Assembly: GCA_026874595.1 (NCBI GenBank)
Contig: CM049309.1
Coordinates: 17,996,576-18,060,575 of the forward strand
Reading direction: 5' to 3'
DNA: 64,000 bases
DNA from: Sipunculus nudus
Taxonomy: Eukaryota; Annelida; Sipuncula; Golfingiida; Sipunculidae
A model generated the notes under the pieces. The model was not told where the DNA came from. It did not search any database and was given only the letters and a program-made list of their open reading frames with translations. This document shows positions 27,401 through 39,400 of this stretch, piece after piece. How positions within the stretch are numbered: position 1 is the stretch's first letter; each line of letters starts with the position of its first letter. Both the position numbers and the translations under genes were made by a program.

Positions 27401-30400
27401 AATGACAGCAGTCACAATGAAGATGAGATTTACACTATGGTTTGTACATTCACAGTGTCTTAATTCCTCAGTAATAGCTGAATGTTTTGATTACCAGCTG
27501 GCTGTGTACAGCAATGTTGATGTGTGGATGGCCAAAGTTGTCCAGTTTTTTATATGACTTGTGTCATGACTCAAAATAAGATCCATGAAAATGCCCTTTG
27601 AGTTGTGTTTTACAGCTTGAGTAACTGACTTACATGTCATTTTTCAGCTGTTCATGAGCACTGAGCTCAGGGGGTGTATACAGCACCAAGGCCCCTTCTT
27701 CATATGGGTCATGTAGAGGCGTCCGTGCTCCCTGACGTCTTATTCCTAGAGCTCTGCTACCCATGCATCCTCCTGAATTAAATGGTATTCATAACTATAC
27801 CCCTGTTCACCTGTATTTTGTGATTATATTCATAATATGCACTGAAGCTTACCTATATTTACCTCAGAAACAAATCAGACGAATGTGGTGATTATCTAAC
27901 AGCAAAATAATACATTCCTGTGCACAGGTTCCATATAATTAATCCAGAAAGAAATATGACTAAACAGATGTACAGTTTTGCAACATATCAATGACAACAT
28001 ATGCTGACAATCTTGGACTACATACATCTGAAGATTAACAAGGATGATTTCAATCTAGTATTTTTACATCACACTTTGTTATATCAATTATCACCATTAC
28101 ATCCCTTGTACATTACATCCATAAACAGATATGGCCACTTAACATAATTTTTGCAGATCTTTCCAGAGAGTTTAACATTGCACCTGTTGTCACAAAGTGA
28201 ATATGTTTGTTTCATGCTTATTTCAATCATCATAAATTGCCACATTGCCTGTGGACTGTGATAAAAGCTACTGTGAAGTAGCAAACAAAATGATCTTGAA
28301 CAAGGCCTACAGGCCTAATGCAAAACCTGTTCAATGGGATATACATCAGGTATAATGCTTCCATGATAACATGCTTGATCATTATTTGGAAAGTACTTGA
28401 TTCCTTTTCAATTTCATGTGTGACATTTACATGTACAATGCAAATACTTCACATTTTAAACCTGAGTACTAGCACAAATTAAAAAAAAATCACTCCTGAA
28501 AAATACTGGCAGGGTTGCAGCAATGCACACAACACAGAAATGATTGTAGGTGGCACCATCAGTCCTGTGTATAAGAAAGTCATCAAAGATGTATGGACAT
28601 GTAAAATTGCAGCCAAGTACTTCAAACCCCCTCTTAAAGTTATGTCCCCAGATGCATGAAACCTAAACACAACTGTAGGTGGTCACAAGTCTTGTGTACA
28701 ACAAATCTATCTGAGATGTATGTGCATGCACAATTTCAGGCTTGTATGTAAAATCGTTCATGAGAAATAAGCAGAATAAGCAATAATTATTTTAGCTGGA
28801 GCCACCAGTCTTGTATATTACAAAGTTATCTGAGATTTATAGATAAGCACAATTTCAGGCTGATATTATATCAAATTCCCTCCTGAGAAATAAGCAGGGA
28901 CAAACACAATGAAAAAATAATTGTAGGTGGCAACACCAGTCTTGTATAGGCGAATGCCATCAAATATGCAGGGACACACCAAAATTTAAGGTTAATACAT
29001 CAAACCTCTCTTGAGTCAGGAGCACTGGGCTGACCAAGCTCAGCTGTGGAAGGCAGTTGCCCCCCAAAGTAACAGGAACTAACGCAAGGTGCAGCTACTG
29101 CACTGGGTGAACTCTTGACCTGTACCACTACCTGGCTGTACAGACTGAACTAGTGACCTGTTGCCTAATCTAATAAAGTTGCCAGTCTGCCAAAGCTATT
29201 TATAGATACAGACACAATCTTGGCCTGTTGGTAAATCTGTTTATATATACAGAAAGACTTTGGCTACAATGATTTTTTTAGCTGACATAATCATAAGGTT
29301 TTTTTTGTATCGAAATGTTTATAATAATAACAGGTGCCTATTGAAAGCAAAATCAGAAAACAGTCCTATTTTATTCATGGATTTATCTTACACATAAGCT
29401 GGATATGGAGACCAATTATTTATGTTGCCTGTACAGCTGTATACCACAGAGCTCAGTCTGTTAATACAATAAATCTACTATCTTTGTTTACCAAAGTATC
29501 TCTCAGTGTTTCATTTTTAAAGGTTCAATAAATCAGCCAAAAATCATTTAATAAACTTGAACAAGGGCCACCTAAGAATCATTTTTTGAGCAATATGACA
29601 GAATTTGAAACAACTGTTTTGCAGAAGAAGACAATTGCAGCCAGCAGTTTGATATAGACTTACTTGGCCACAAGACCAACTTCAGCTTTATAACTCTACC
29701 AAAAATTAATGATTCTGATCTATTCTTATACAATTCAGAGACTCCTGTCCTTGGATAACTCTTGTGAAAAATTAAACAATTCGAGTTGACAGTTTCATCA
29801 TTAAACATTTTTAAAGTAAAAGCCGAAAGAGACTTAAAGTGTTTGCCCAGAAAAAAAACAGGTCAATACAGGTGGCACCACAAAATCCCCAGTTTCAAAT
29901 ATGATTCATGAGACCAACATTTGCATAAAACTTGGTGAACCTAGATCCCGCTGTTCCTGAGAAATTATGGGTTAGTGTACCAGTTGATGACCCTTGTTCA
30001 AAAAAGGTCCATGCAGGTGGGGCCACCAATACCTAAATTTCAAATATGACCCATGTGACCAACATTTGAATAAAATTTGGTGATGAAAGCTCCTACCATT
30101 TCTTAGATTGTAATTCTAGTTTGCATATTTAGCCAAATGACTACGTTCAGCTTCCCGTACTTCCTGTACCACCCAAACAAACTTGTGAGAGATTGTTTCA
30201 GGCATTATTTCTGTGAAATATTGAACAACATGGCAGGACAGTTTCAGAGAAGAAGATTTAAAATTTTTTTTTTTTTAGCTTTTTTCCTGTAAAATCTAAG
30301 TCAATGCAGATAGCCAAAAAATACGCTCAATCTAATAGTTTTTTTTAGATGACTGATCATTTTACATAATTTGAAGATGCTAGCTCCTGCCATTTTGAGA

Positions 30401-33400
30401 TAGTATGGGTTAATGTATGGATGATGGACAACAGATGACGGAGGATGCCACAACACTGCATAAGCTAAAAGAATCACTAAAAATACATTGAGTGGACAGG
30501 ACACCTGGAACAGAGAAATTAAAATTTAGCTGGATATGTAATGGGTTAAATTATAGGGCAGGACTGATATACTGATATATCAACAAAATGATACAGAATA
30601 TCAAAACAAGGTTTTTTTATAAAAAAACACTTACTATTGAAAATATATTTTTCATGTTCTGTTTTCTTATTGATAGTTGTGTACACTAAGCTTGATGCAG
30701 GGTTGGGGCCAGGTACAAGTGAAAGTACCTAGGTACAGGTACAGGTACTTGTGAATTGGCCAGGTGCAGGTACAGGTACTTGATTTTCAAAGAGTACCTA
30801 GGTACAGGTACATGTACTGTAGAAAGTACCTAGGTACAGGTACATTTATTTCAGGATCACTTCAAAGACATTTTACGGCATAAATTCACATATATGCAAG
30901 TTAACATGCCTTTTTTCTTTCAAATAATACTGAAGTCATTTGCTAAAGTATATTTTAATAGAAATTATTAACTGTATGGCACCATATGTTCACAAACATG
31001 CAAGTGTATTAAAAGTCCATTAAGTGCACCAAGTAGAGTATGACACCATACATTCACAAACATTAAATTCAAATCTACTGAAAGTCCATTAAGTACACCG
31101 AGTACAGTAAGAGTGTGATTATTCTGACACCATACTTCACAAACATGATATTTGTGTACTAAATGTTCATTAAGTGCACCAAGTACAGTGTGATTAAATG
31201 ATTTGCTCAATAAGTGGTTACAGCTAATTTCACACATGTGACCATTCTGGAGGTGTGATAACAGTGATAGTAGTTTATCACACTGATGGCTTGCTGATTA
31301 TTTTACACTACAAGTAATTTAATATGAAAGAGAAAAAAAACTTAAAAAAAACTAAAAATATGAAAATGTACCTGGAGTACCTTGTAACAGGTGTAGGTAC
31401 TTTAGTTCCAGGTACAGGTACAAGGTACTTCCTACTCATGACTGGCAGGTACAGGTACAGGTACTCTGAAATGTGTACCTAGGTACAGGTACAGGTACAA
31501 GTACCTAGCCCCAACCCTGGCTTGATGGCCAGAACAGTATCTTTTAAAAATAGCACTGTCATATACTCATATTACTGTTTTACAAAGAAAATAGCAACTC
31601 ATTCTGTTGATATCCTTGCTGTCACAGTACAAGGTCAAAACTGATGAGAAAATGTGATTATTTTTGTATTTACTAACATAAACATGGAAGAGAATACTTT
31701 AGAAAATTAGTAACTTGCCATATTGTCATACAAAAGAACAGTCCATGCAGAGGAGTTAACACACAAGTATATGGAGAATAAAATTTCAGAGGATATAAAA
31801 AGGAAGTTAGAACACATGCTCTAAACAAGAGGAGTGTAAGTGAGCAAGACTTTAAATATACTGTGGTTGGCCTTTAGTTTGAAAAGTACTTAAATTCAAA
31901 ATATTTGTGATAGGGAAACAATTGTGAAAAATAAAACCTTTATTTATAAAGTGATTTATATAATATAGGTATAACCTCGTCTGAACCTTGGGAACATTAT
32001 GATATCCATATCTGAAGCACTGATGGCAAAAGACTGATATTATATATAATTTGAAATCTTTAAAAGTTATTTGCTAATAATGAATAATTGATTGTACAAT
32101 GTGTACATTATTGTATGGTGAGATCACAAAAATGAAACCCTTGCAAAACAATGAAAAAAAGTGAAAATTCAACCTCACAAATATGAAGCCAACCAGAGTA
32201 GTGCCAAACACCTTGCTTAAAACAAGTGTCTTGCTCCATGATGAAACCTTACTCTAAAAGGTGAACCAACCTGCTACATCATGAACTAAAATATGGGTAG
32301 TCCACAAATGACAGTGTATCCGCCAAAACCAGAGTGGGACTGGTGAAGTAAGGCATGGATTGAGTGACAGTGGAAAATAGAGGGAGATGTGTTGCATATT
32401 GGCATGGATGTCTGCCATTTAAATATGATTGAAGGTGTTGCCACCTGTTATTTGAAGAGAAAGCTGTCCAAGATGTATAAATATACAAAATTTCAGGTGG
32501 ATAGGTCAAAACACTGCTGATATATGAGTGAATTTTACCCTGGGTGGATGAACAGATGGATACCACGCAAAAAAGGTTGAAACACCTTCTTGTATAAGCT
32601 GTAGAGCTATGTTAGACCTATACTCATGCACATTTTTAGGCCGATATGTCTAATCAGTCCTAAGATATTAGCATGGATGTCTGTAGCATAAAGTGAATGT
32701 AGGTGGTGCCTCCTGCCACAAAATCAAGAAAGCTATCAAAGATGTACACACATGTAAAATTTTAGGCAGATAAGTCAAACCACTGCCAAGATATGAGTAA
32801 TTTTATCCCACGGCAGACAAACAGATGAATGCTGTGCAAAAATGGTTGCAGGTATCATTCACCAGTTTTGTGTAGGATAAAGAGCTATATGATTGTGAGA
32901 TCTATTCACATGCAAAATTTCAGGAGGATACATCAAACAAATCCTTAGATATTAGCATGGATGTCTGCAGCGTAAATATGAATGTAGGTGGTGCCACCTG
33001 TCATAAAATCAAGAAAGCTTTCCAGGATGTATACACATGCAAATTTTTAACCCAAGGCAGATGAACAGATGGACATTGTCAATGCAAAATGGTTAGGCAA
33101 CAGTTAGCATGTGACCTGATAATGGGGTCAAGTTTCAGAAAAATCAGTTGGTCTCAGAGTTCTCCAGGACTCCTGCATGGGCAGAACCTGGCCAAAACAT
33201 AGTTTCCATAAAACTTTGTTTTGGTGGATACAATTATTAACCAGGCTCATGCAGGCCCACCAATGGTTAATGATAAAAAAAGCAAGTGTTCTGAAAAAAA
33301 GAGAGTGGCCTTCTTTTAAATAAAAAGAGAAAAAGAGTTAAATTAGCATCAATTCCCCATTTTTTTATCACAGACTGAATAAAGATGTGCTTACAGTGTG

Positions 33401-36400
33401 CACATCCCTCTCCATGAAAATAAGGGTATTTTCCACGTGTTGTGTTTTATATATATTATATAAGTGTGCTGCTACAAAAAAAGTGAAAAAAGTAATAAGC
33501 ATCATTTTCAGTGATTCCTCAAAAAAAAGAATGACTCTTAAAAAAATAGTGATTTTGCAGACTTGGAACTAACTAGTCAAACACACATGTACAACCAACA
33601 AACAGGTGTATTGCTAATTTTAGATTAACTGTCTACACATCAAGCATATTACCAATCATATAAATATTTGTTATCCAATCCAGTCTGATGCATGTGTTCT
33701 CATTTATATGGCATATGAATATTATTCGCCTGCTGTCTACTATTTACTTTGTTTGTTGGATTTCATTAACTGTTTGATTTCAGCCCCATAATGTTCAAGT
33801 TGGTTCAAAGTTTATGATACAGCAGGCCAGGTGGCCTGTTTTAAACTGGTTCATATCACAATAATATAAGAGGAATATTGTATCACAGAGTGACACATAT
33901 AAGTTATTAATTACCTTTGTAATTTGGTATTGGAATTTTAAATGGCTTGGACAGGATCTTCTTGATGAGAGCTTCCTGAAATCAAACACTGAAGATATTC
34001 ACAAAGGTTTATCAAAATGTTTTACTTTCCTCCCATTTTCTTAAACACAATCATTACCATAATGCTAAACAAGTTCATAAAGTTATAAAAAACAAGAAAA
34101 TTCGTTAAATTTAAGTCCCCCGCTTCTGCCTCTTGTTGTCTTTCATGCTTACCTGATCAATATTTTTCAGTTTTTATGTTTGCCTGAAGATGTCTCCACA
34201 TGTCATAATGTTGGTTGTGAAATAGGAACAAAATTTAATATTTTAGTTTTAGAGTTTGTCTCTTCAGAGAGACACTCCAAAACCAATCCCTAACAAGGTA
34301 TGCATGAGAGCAATCACTGACCCAAATTTGAATGAAATTGGATAATATTTAGGAAAGTCATCACATGGAAACTAAAACTTGAGGGATGGACACACAGAGG
34401 GACAGACAGACAAAACCAACTCAATTAATTGAGTTCTGGGAAGCGGAGGACAATTAAACTGATATTTTCCAGAAATACATAGTATAATATTTGATAATGT
34501 AAGGCTGATTCTCTGATATTTCCTCTAGTCTAGTAGGGGGTAGAGTGTCTGGAGATCATTATGTTTTCATCTAACATTCATAAAAACACGTCAGCAATTC
34601 GACTGATGCTGTTTTATCACACAACAACACAATGGTCCAGCCAGGAATCTAGGCTTGCTGTGTATTTGTCAACCATTATGTTTGTTTTCAATATGGAGTT
34701 CCCCTGTCACATTATTTACCTAGTTTATCTCTCTATAATAAACAGATTTTCTGTATGTATGACTTTTTATTTGCACGATTGAATATGTTTTCTGTGCAGG
34801 TCAGATGCATACTCCAGTTTGCAAGAATACAGCTTTGATAAAAGGGAATTTTATGTTATAATAGATCATCAATGCCATGATTCAATGGAGCAGGAAACAA
34901 GAGGGAGAGTTACAGGAGCTTACTGCTTATCATTAGTTTTACTGCACACTTTAATGAAAAACAGAGAAATATTGCATGGAAGATCCCATCCAGTTTATGA
35001 TGAAGTTCTTACATGAGCAGACATGGCTGGCTGTGGCAGTCTCTCAACCGGAGCAAGTGGCTGTCTTGCAGGGGTAGCATGATTATCTTTATCACTGCTT
35101 CTGTACTTTTTCAAAGTCTTCAAGTCCTGGAAGTTGGAACATTCAACATAAATCACTGCGAAAATGAATGTCAGAATTTAAGAAAATGTATCCAGATTTC
35201 AACCAGAACAATTTTTCTAAGAATAATAATATTTAATGGCAGGTGTAATGACAATTTAAAAAGTATGTAAAAGATATATGATAAGTTTCTGTGCAGCAGA
35301 GCTGCTTGTAATAACATGTGACCCATGGGTCATGACGCTCAGCTGAATTTGACATGTAAACATGTGATGCATTTATTAATTATTGATGTTATGATCTGGT
35401 AAAAAATATCTGTTAAGGAACCTTGAACAATGCGTAGAATTCCAGACTTCTTGAGTGCTTTCAGTCATCTGAGCAAAAAACAAGGGACCTATGGGTCATG
35501 GCACTCAGCTGTTATATATGATAAAAAATATGATTTGGGAAAGAGGCACATGCTTGTTTTGTGTGGTAATAAATATAAGCTTTATTATGAGTTGTTGGTG
35601 TTTAGCTTATGTATGATTTTGATAGTATCTTTGCAGACAGGGAAGAGGATTGATTTCATTTATTTTATTAACAAATGGAGTGCTATTGTCACACAGATTT
35701 TGACTTGGCCATATAACTTATAAGCAGCACATATTATAAAAGAGTTTAACTATTTATTAAAATTTAATAACAAATATTGTGCCAATATAATTTTTATTAA
35801 AAAAAATAAGAAAATCATGATTTTTTAAAATAAAATATAACTGAAATGATTATTGAAATAATATTATAAAATATATTCATGAATGCATTCATGAATACAT
35901 TTTGAAAGTATCTGCACTGGTATTCAAATACTTTCATTTTTACCTGAATTCCCATTCTTAAGCAATAAAATTTTTTAATGCAGTACATATTCATATTCGT
36001 ATTCAAATACATTTGCAAAGCATTCGCACCATGTCTAGTATTTATTCAGTTTTAGCCAAACAAAGATGTTGAGAATCCAGAATATACAAAATTCACAAAT
36101 TTAAATAATTATCATAAGTACCTGGTTTTATGGCTTTTATTTATATTAAAACAAGGCCTACAGGCCTAATGCAAACCTGTGCAAAGTTTGGGAGTATGAA
36201 TGGAGGTTTTTTTTTTTAATTTAATATTGATCCTTTTAAATCCTACATATCTACCTTAGTCATTATGATTTCAGCAAAATGGACATTTCGGACCTGCAAG
36301 TTTCAGACTAGGACATTTTAAAACTAGAATATGGGTAGTCGACCAGCGACTATGTGTATCCGCAGAAATCAGAGTGGGACGGGTGAAGTGAGGCATGGAT

Positions 36401-39400
36401 TAAGTGGCATGGGGAATAGAGTGAGGTGTGTTGCATATTAGCTTGGATGTCTGCAGAGTAAACGTGAATGTAGGTTGTGCCACCTGTCATAAAATCGAGA
36501 AAATTGTCCAGGATGTATAAACCTGCAAAATTTCAGGTGGATCAGTCAAACCACTTCTGAGATATGAGTGATATTATCCCAAGGCAGATGAACAGATGGA
36601 CGGTTTTCATAAGTGGTTGCAGGTGGCACCACCAGTTTTGCTTATGATGAAGAGCTATGTGAGATCTATACACATGCAAAATTTTGGCCAAATCGGTCAA
36701 ACCGTTCCCGAGATATGAGCTTGGATGTCTGCAGAGTAAACATGAAAGTAGGTGGCGCCACCTGTCATAAAATCGAGAAAGCTGTCCAGGATGTATAAAC
36801 CTGCAAAATTTCAGGTGGATCAGTCAAACCACTTCTGAGATATGAGTGATTTTATCCCATGTCAGATGAACAGATGGGTTCTGTGCATTAATGGTTGCAG
36901 GTTGCGCCACCAGTTTTGCCTATGATGAAGAGCAATGTGAGATCTATACACATGCAAAATTTTGGCCCAATCGGTCAAATGGTTCCCGAGATATGAGCTT
37001 GGATGTCTGCAGAGTAAATCTGAATGTAGGTGGCAACACCTGTCACAAATAGAGAAAGCTTTCAAGGATGTATTAACCTGCTAAATTTCAGGTGGATAAG
37101 TCAATCCACTTCTGAGATATGAGTGATTTTATCCCAAGGCAGATGAACAGATGGGTGCTGTGCATTAATGGTTGCAGGTGGCGCCATCAGTTATGCCTAT
37201 GGTGAAGAGCTATGTGAGATCTATACACATGCAAAATTTTGGCCCAATCGGTCAAATTGTTCCCAAGATATGAGCTTTGATGTCTGCAGAGTAAACGTGA
37301 ATGAAGGTGGCGCCACCTTTTATAAAATCAAGAAAGCTGTCCAGGATGTATAAACCTGCAAAATTTCAGGTGGATAAGTCAAACCACTGCTGAGATATGA
37401 TTGATATTATCCCAAGGCAGATGAACAGATGGACGGTTTTCATAAGTGGTTGCAGGTGGCACCACCAGTTTTGCTTATGATGAAGAGCTATGTGAGATCT
37501 ATACACATGCAAAATTTTGGCCAAATCGGTCAAACCGTTCCCGAGATATGAGCTTGGATGTCTGCAGAGTAAACATGAAAGTAGGTGGCGCCACCTGTCA
37601 TAAAATCGAGAAAGCTGTCCAGGATGTATAAACCTGCAAAATTTCAGGTGGATCAGTCAAACCACTTCTGAGATATGAGTGATTTTATCCCATGTCAGAT
37701 GAACAGATGGGTTCTGTGCATTAATGGTTGCAGGTTGCGCCACCAGTTTTGCCTATGATGAAGAGCAATGTGAGATCTATACACATGCAAAATTTTGGCC
37801 CAATCGGTCAAATGGTTCCCGAGATATGAGCTTGGATGTCTGCAGAGTAAATCTGAATGTAGCTGGCAACACCTGTCACAAATAGAGAAAGCTTTCAAGG
37901 ATGTATTAACCTGCTAAATTTCAGGTGGATAAGTCAATCCACTTCTGAGATATGAGTGATTTTATCCCAAGGCAGATGAACAGATGGGTGCTGTGCATTA
38001 ATGGTTGCAGGTGGCGCCATCAGTTATGCCTATGGTGAAGAGCTATGTGAGATCTATACACATGCAAAATTTTGGCCCAATCGGTCAAATTGTTCCCAAG
38101 ATATGAGCTTTGATGTCTGCAGAGTAAACGTGAATGAAGGTGGCGCCACCTTTTATAAAATCAAGAAAGCTGTCCAGGATGTATAAACCTGCAAAATTTC
38201 AGGTGGATAAGTCAATCCACTTCTGAGATATGAGTGATTTTATCCCAAGGCAGATGAACAGATGGATGCTGTGCAAAAATGGTTGCAGGTGGCGCCACCA
38301 TTTTTAGTGTATGTTATAAAGCTATCATAGGGCTACATTTGTGCTAAATTGTCTAGACACTCCCCCAGAGGCAGGTCAGTTGCCATGGTGATGTCTGGGC
38401 CCCACCTGTTTGTACTGAGTGACCTCTTGACTTGGCTGCTGAAACTCAAATCTGTTTTCAAATACAGAAAGCCTTTTTCAATTGGCTACAATGTTTTTTT
38501 AAAACTGTATATACCCAATCTATTCTTATAAAACTGGCAGAACCCTACCATAGAATAATTCTTGTAAAGTTTAAACCAATCAGCTTAACAGTTTCATCAT
38601 AAATCAGTGTATAAGCTTGAAGAGTTTAAAATTACATTTTCGCTTGTAAAAAACACATCAATGTAGGTGTCGCCACCAATACCTCAAAATCAGATAAGAC
38701 ATATGTGACAAACATTGGTAAAAAATTTGGTAATTATAGCTCTAGCAGTTTCTGAGATTTTAATTTTAGTGTGCTTTTTGGACAGATGACTTAGTTCAAC
38801 CTCCTGTAACTCGGCCAAAAATCTCCGAACTGGAACCATTCCAACAAACTTGAGAGAGATTGTTCCAGGGATCATTTCTGCGAAATATTGGACAATTTGG
38901 CTGGACAGTTTCAGAGAAGAAAATTTTAAAGGTTTTTAAGCTTTTTCTCTATAAAATCTAAATTAATGAAGAAAACCAATAATAAGCTCCAAGGCACCAA
39001 GTTTCACATGTGACTAATTCTTACATATAATTTGGAGCTGCTAGCTCCGACGGTTTCTGACTTACAGCCATGGACAGCAGAAAGCCAGCCCTGGACGGCA
39101 GACGGCTGACGGCGGACGGACGACACTGCGCCATCGCATAAGCTCACAGGTTCGCTAAAAAATAAATGTAATATATTCACTTTGGACTACTTCCACATCA
39201 ATCTACAAAGTAGACACAGTAGGAATCTAGATTAATATTATCAACTGCATCTTTGTCTATCATTAATTTCCTTCATATGATCCCTAATGATTAGTAATGA
39301 ATAATATGATTCATTTTTTTATCATTAAAATTTCACTGAAAAATACCATAGGTGACTGCATGGTGTTATTTGAAATAACATTGACTTTGGCATTCTATCC

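Larger units (their letters stand above)
36151..39161 (+). mobile_element. Family B element, copy 3, itself carrying a D fragment
   Basis: The left end is ACAAGGCCTACAGGCCTAAT with GCAAACCTGTGC. The right end is CGCATAAGCTCACAGGTTCG plus CTAAAAA, with an ACGG/ACGGC-rich stretch just before (about 39084-39125). The flanks rejoin the A2 sequence exactly at an A-run. From about 36312 to 38340 the B sequence is replaced by family D; B resumes near 38345 (CCCCCAGAGGCAGGTCAGTT). Confidence 0.75.

Noticed and set aside
36613-38186. A small protein family encoded by repeated 61- and 67-aa ORFs
   Set aside because: The ORFs repeat only because the DNA repeats. They appear on both strands and have no splice or start context.
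36570-38235. CRISPR-like array of repeats
   Set aside because: Units are about 277 bp with diverged monomers and no unique spacers, in a eukaryotic transposon. It is a tandem higher-order repeat.
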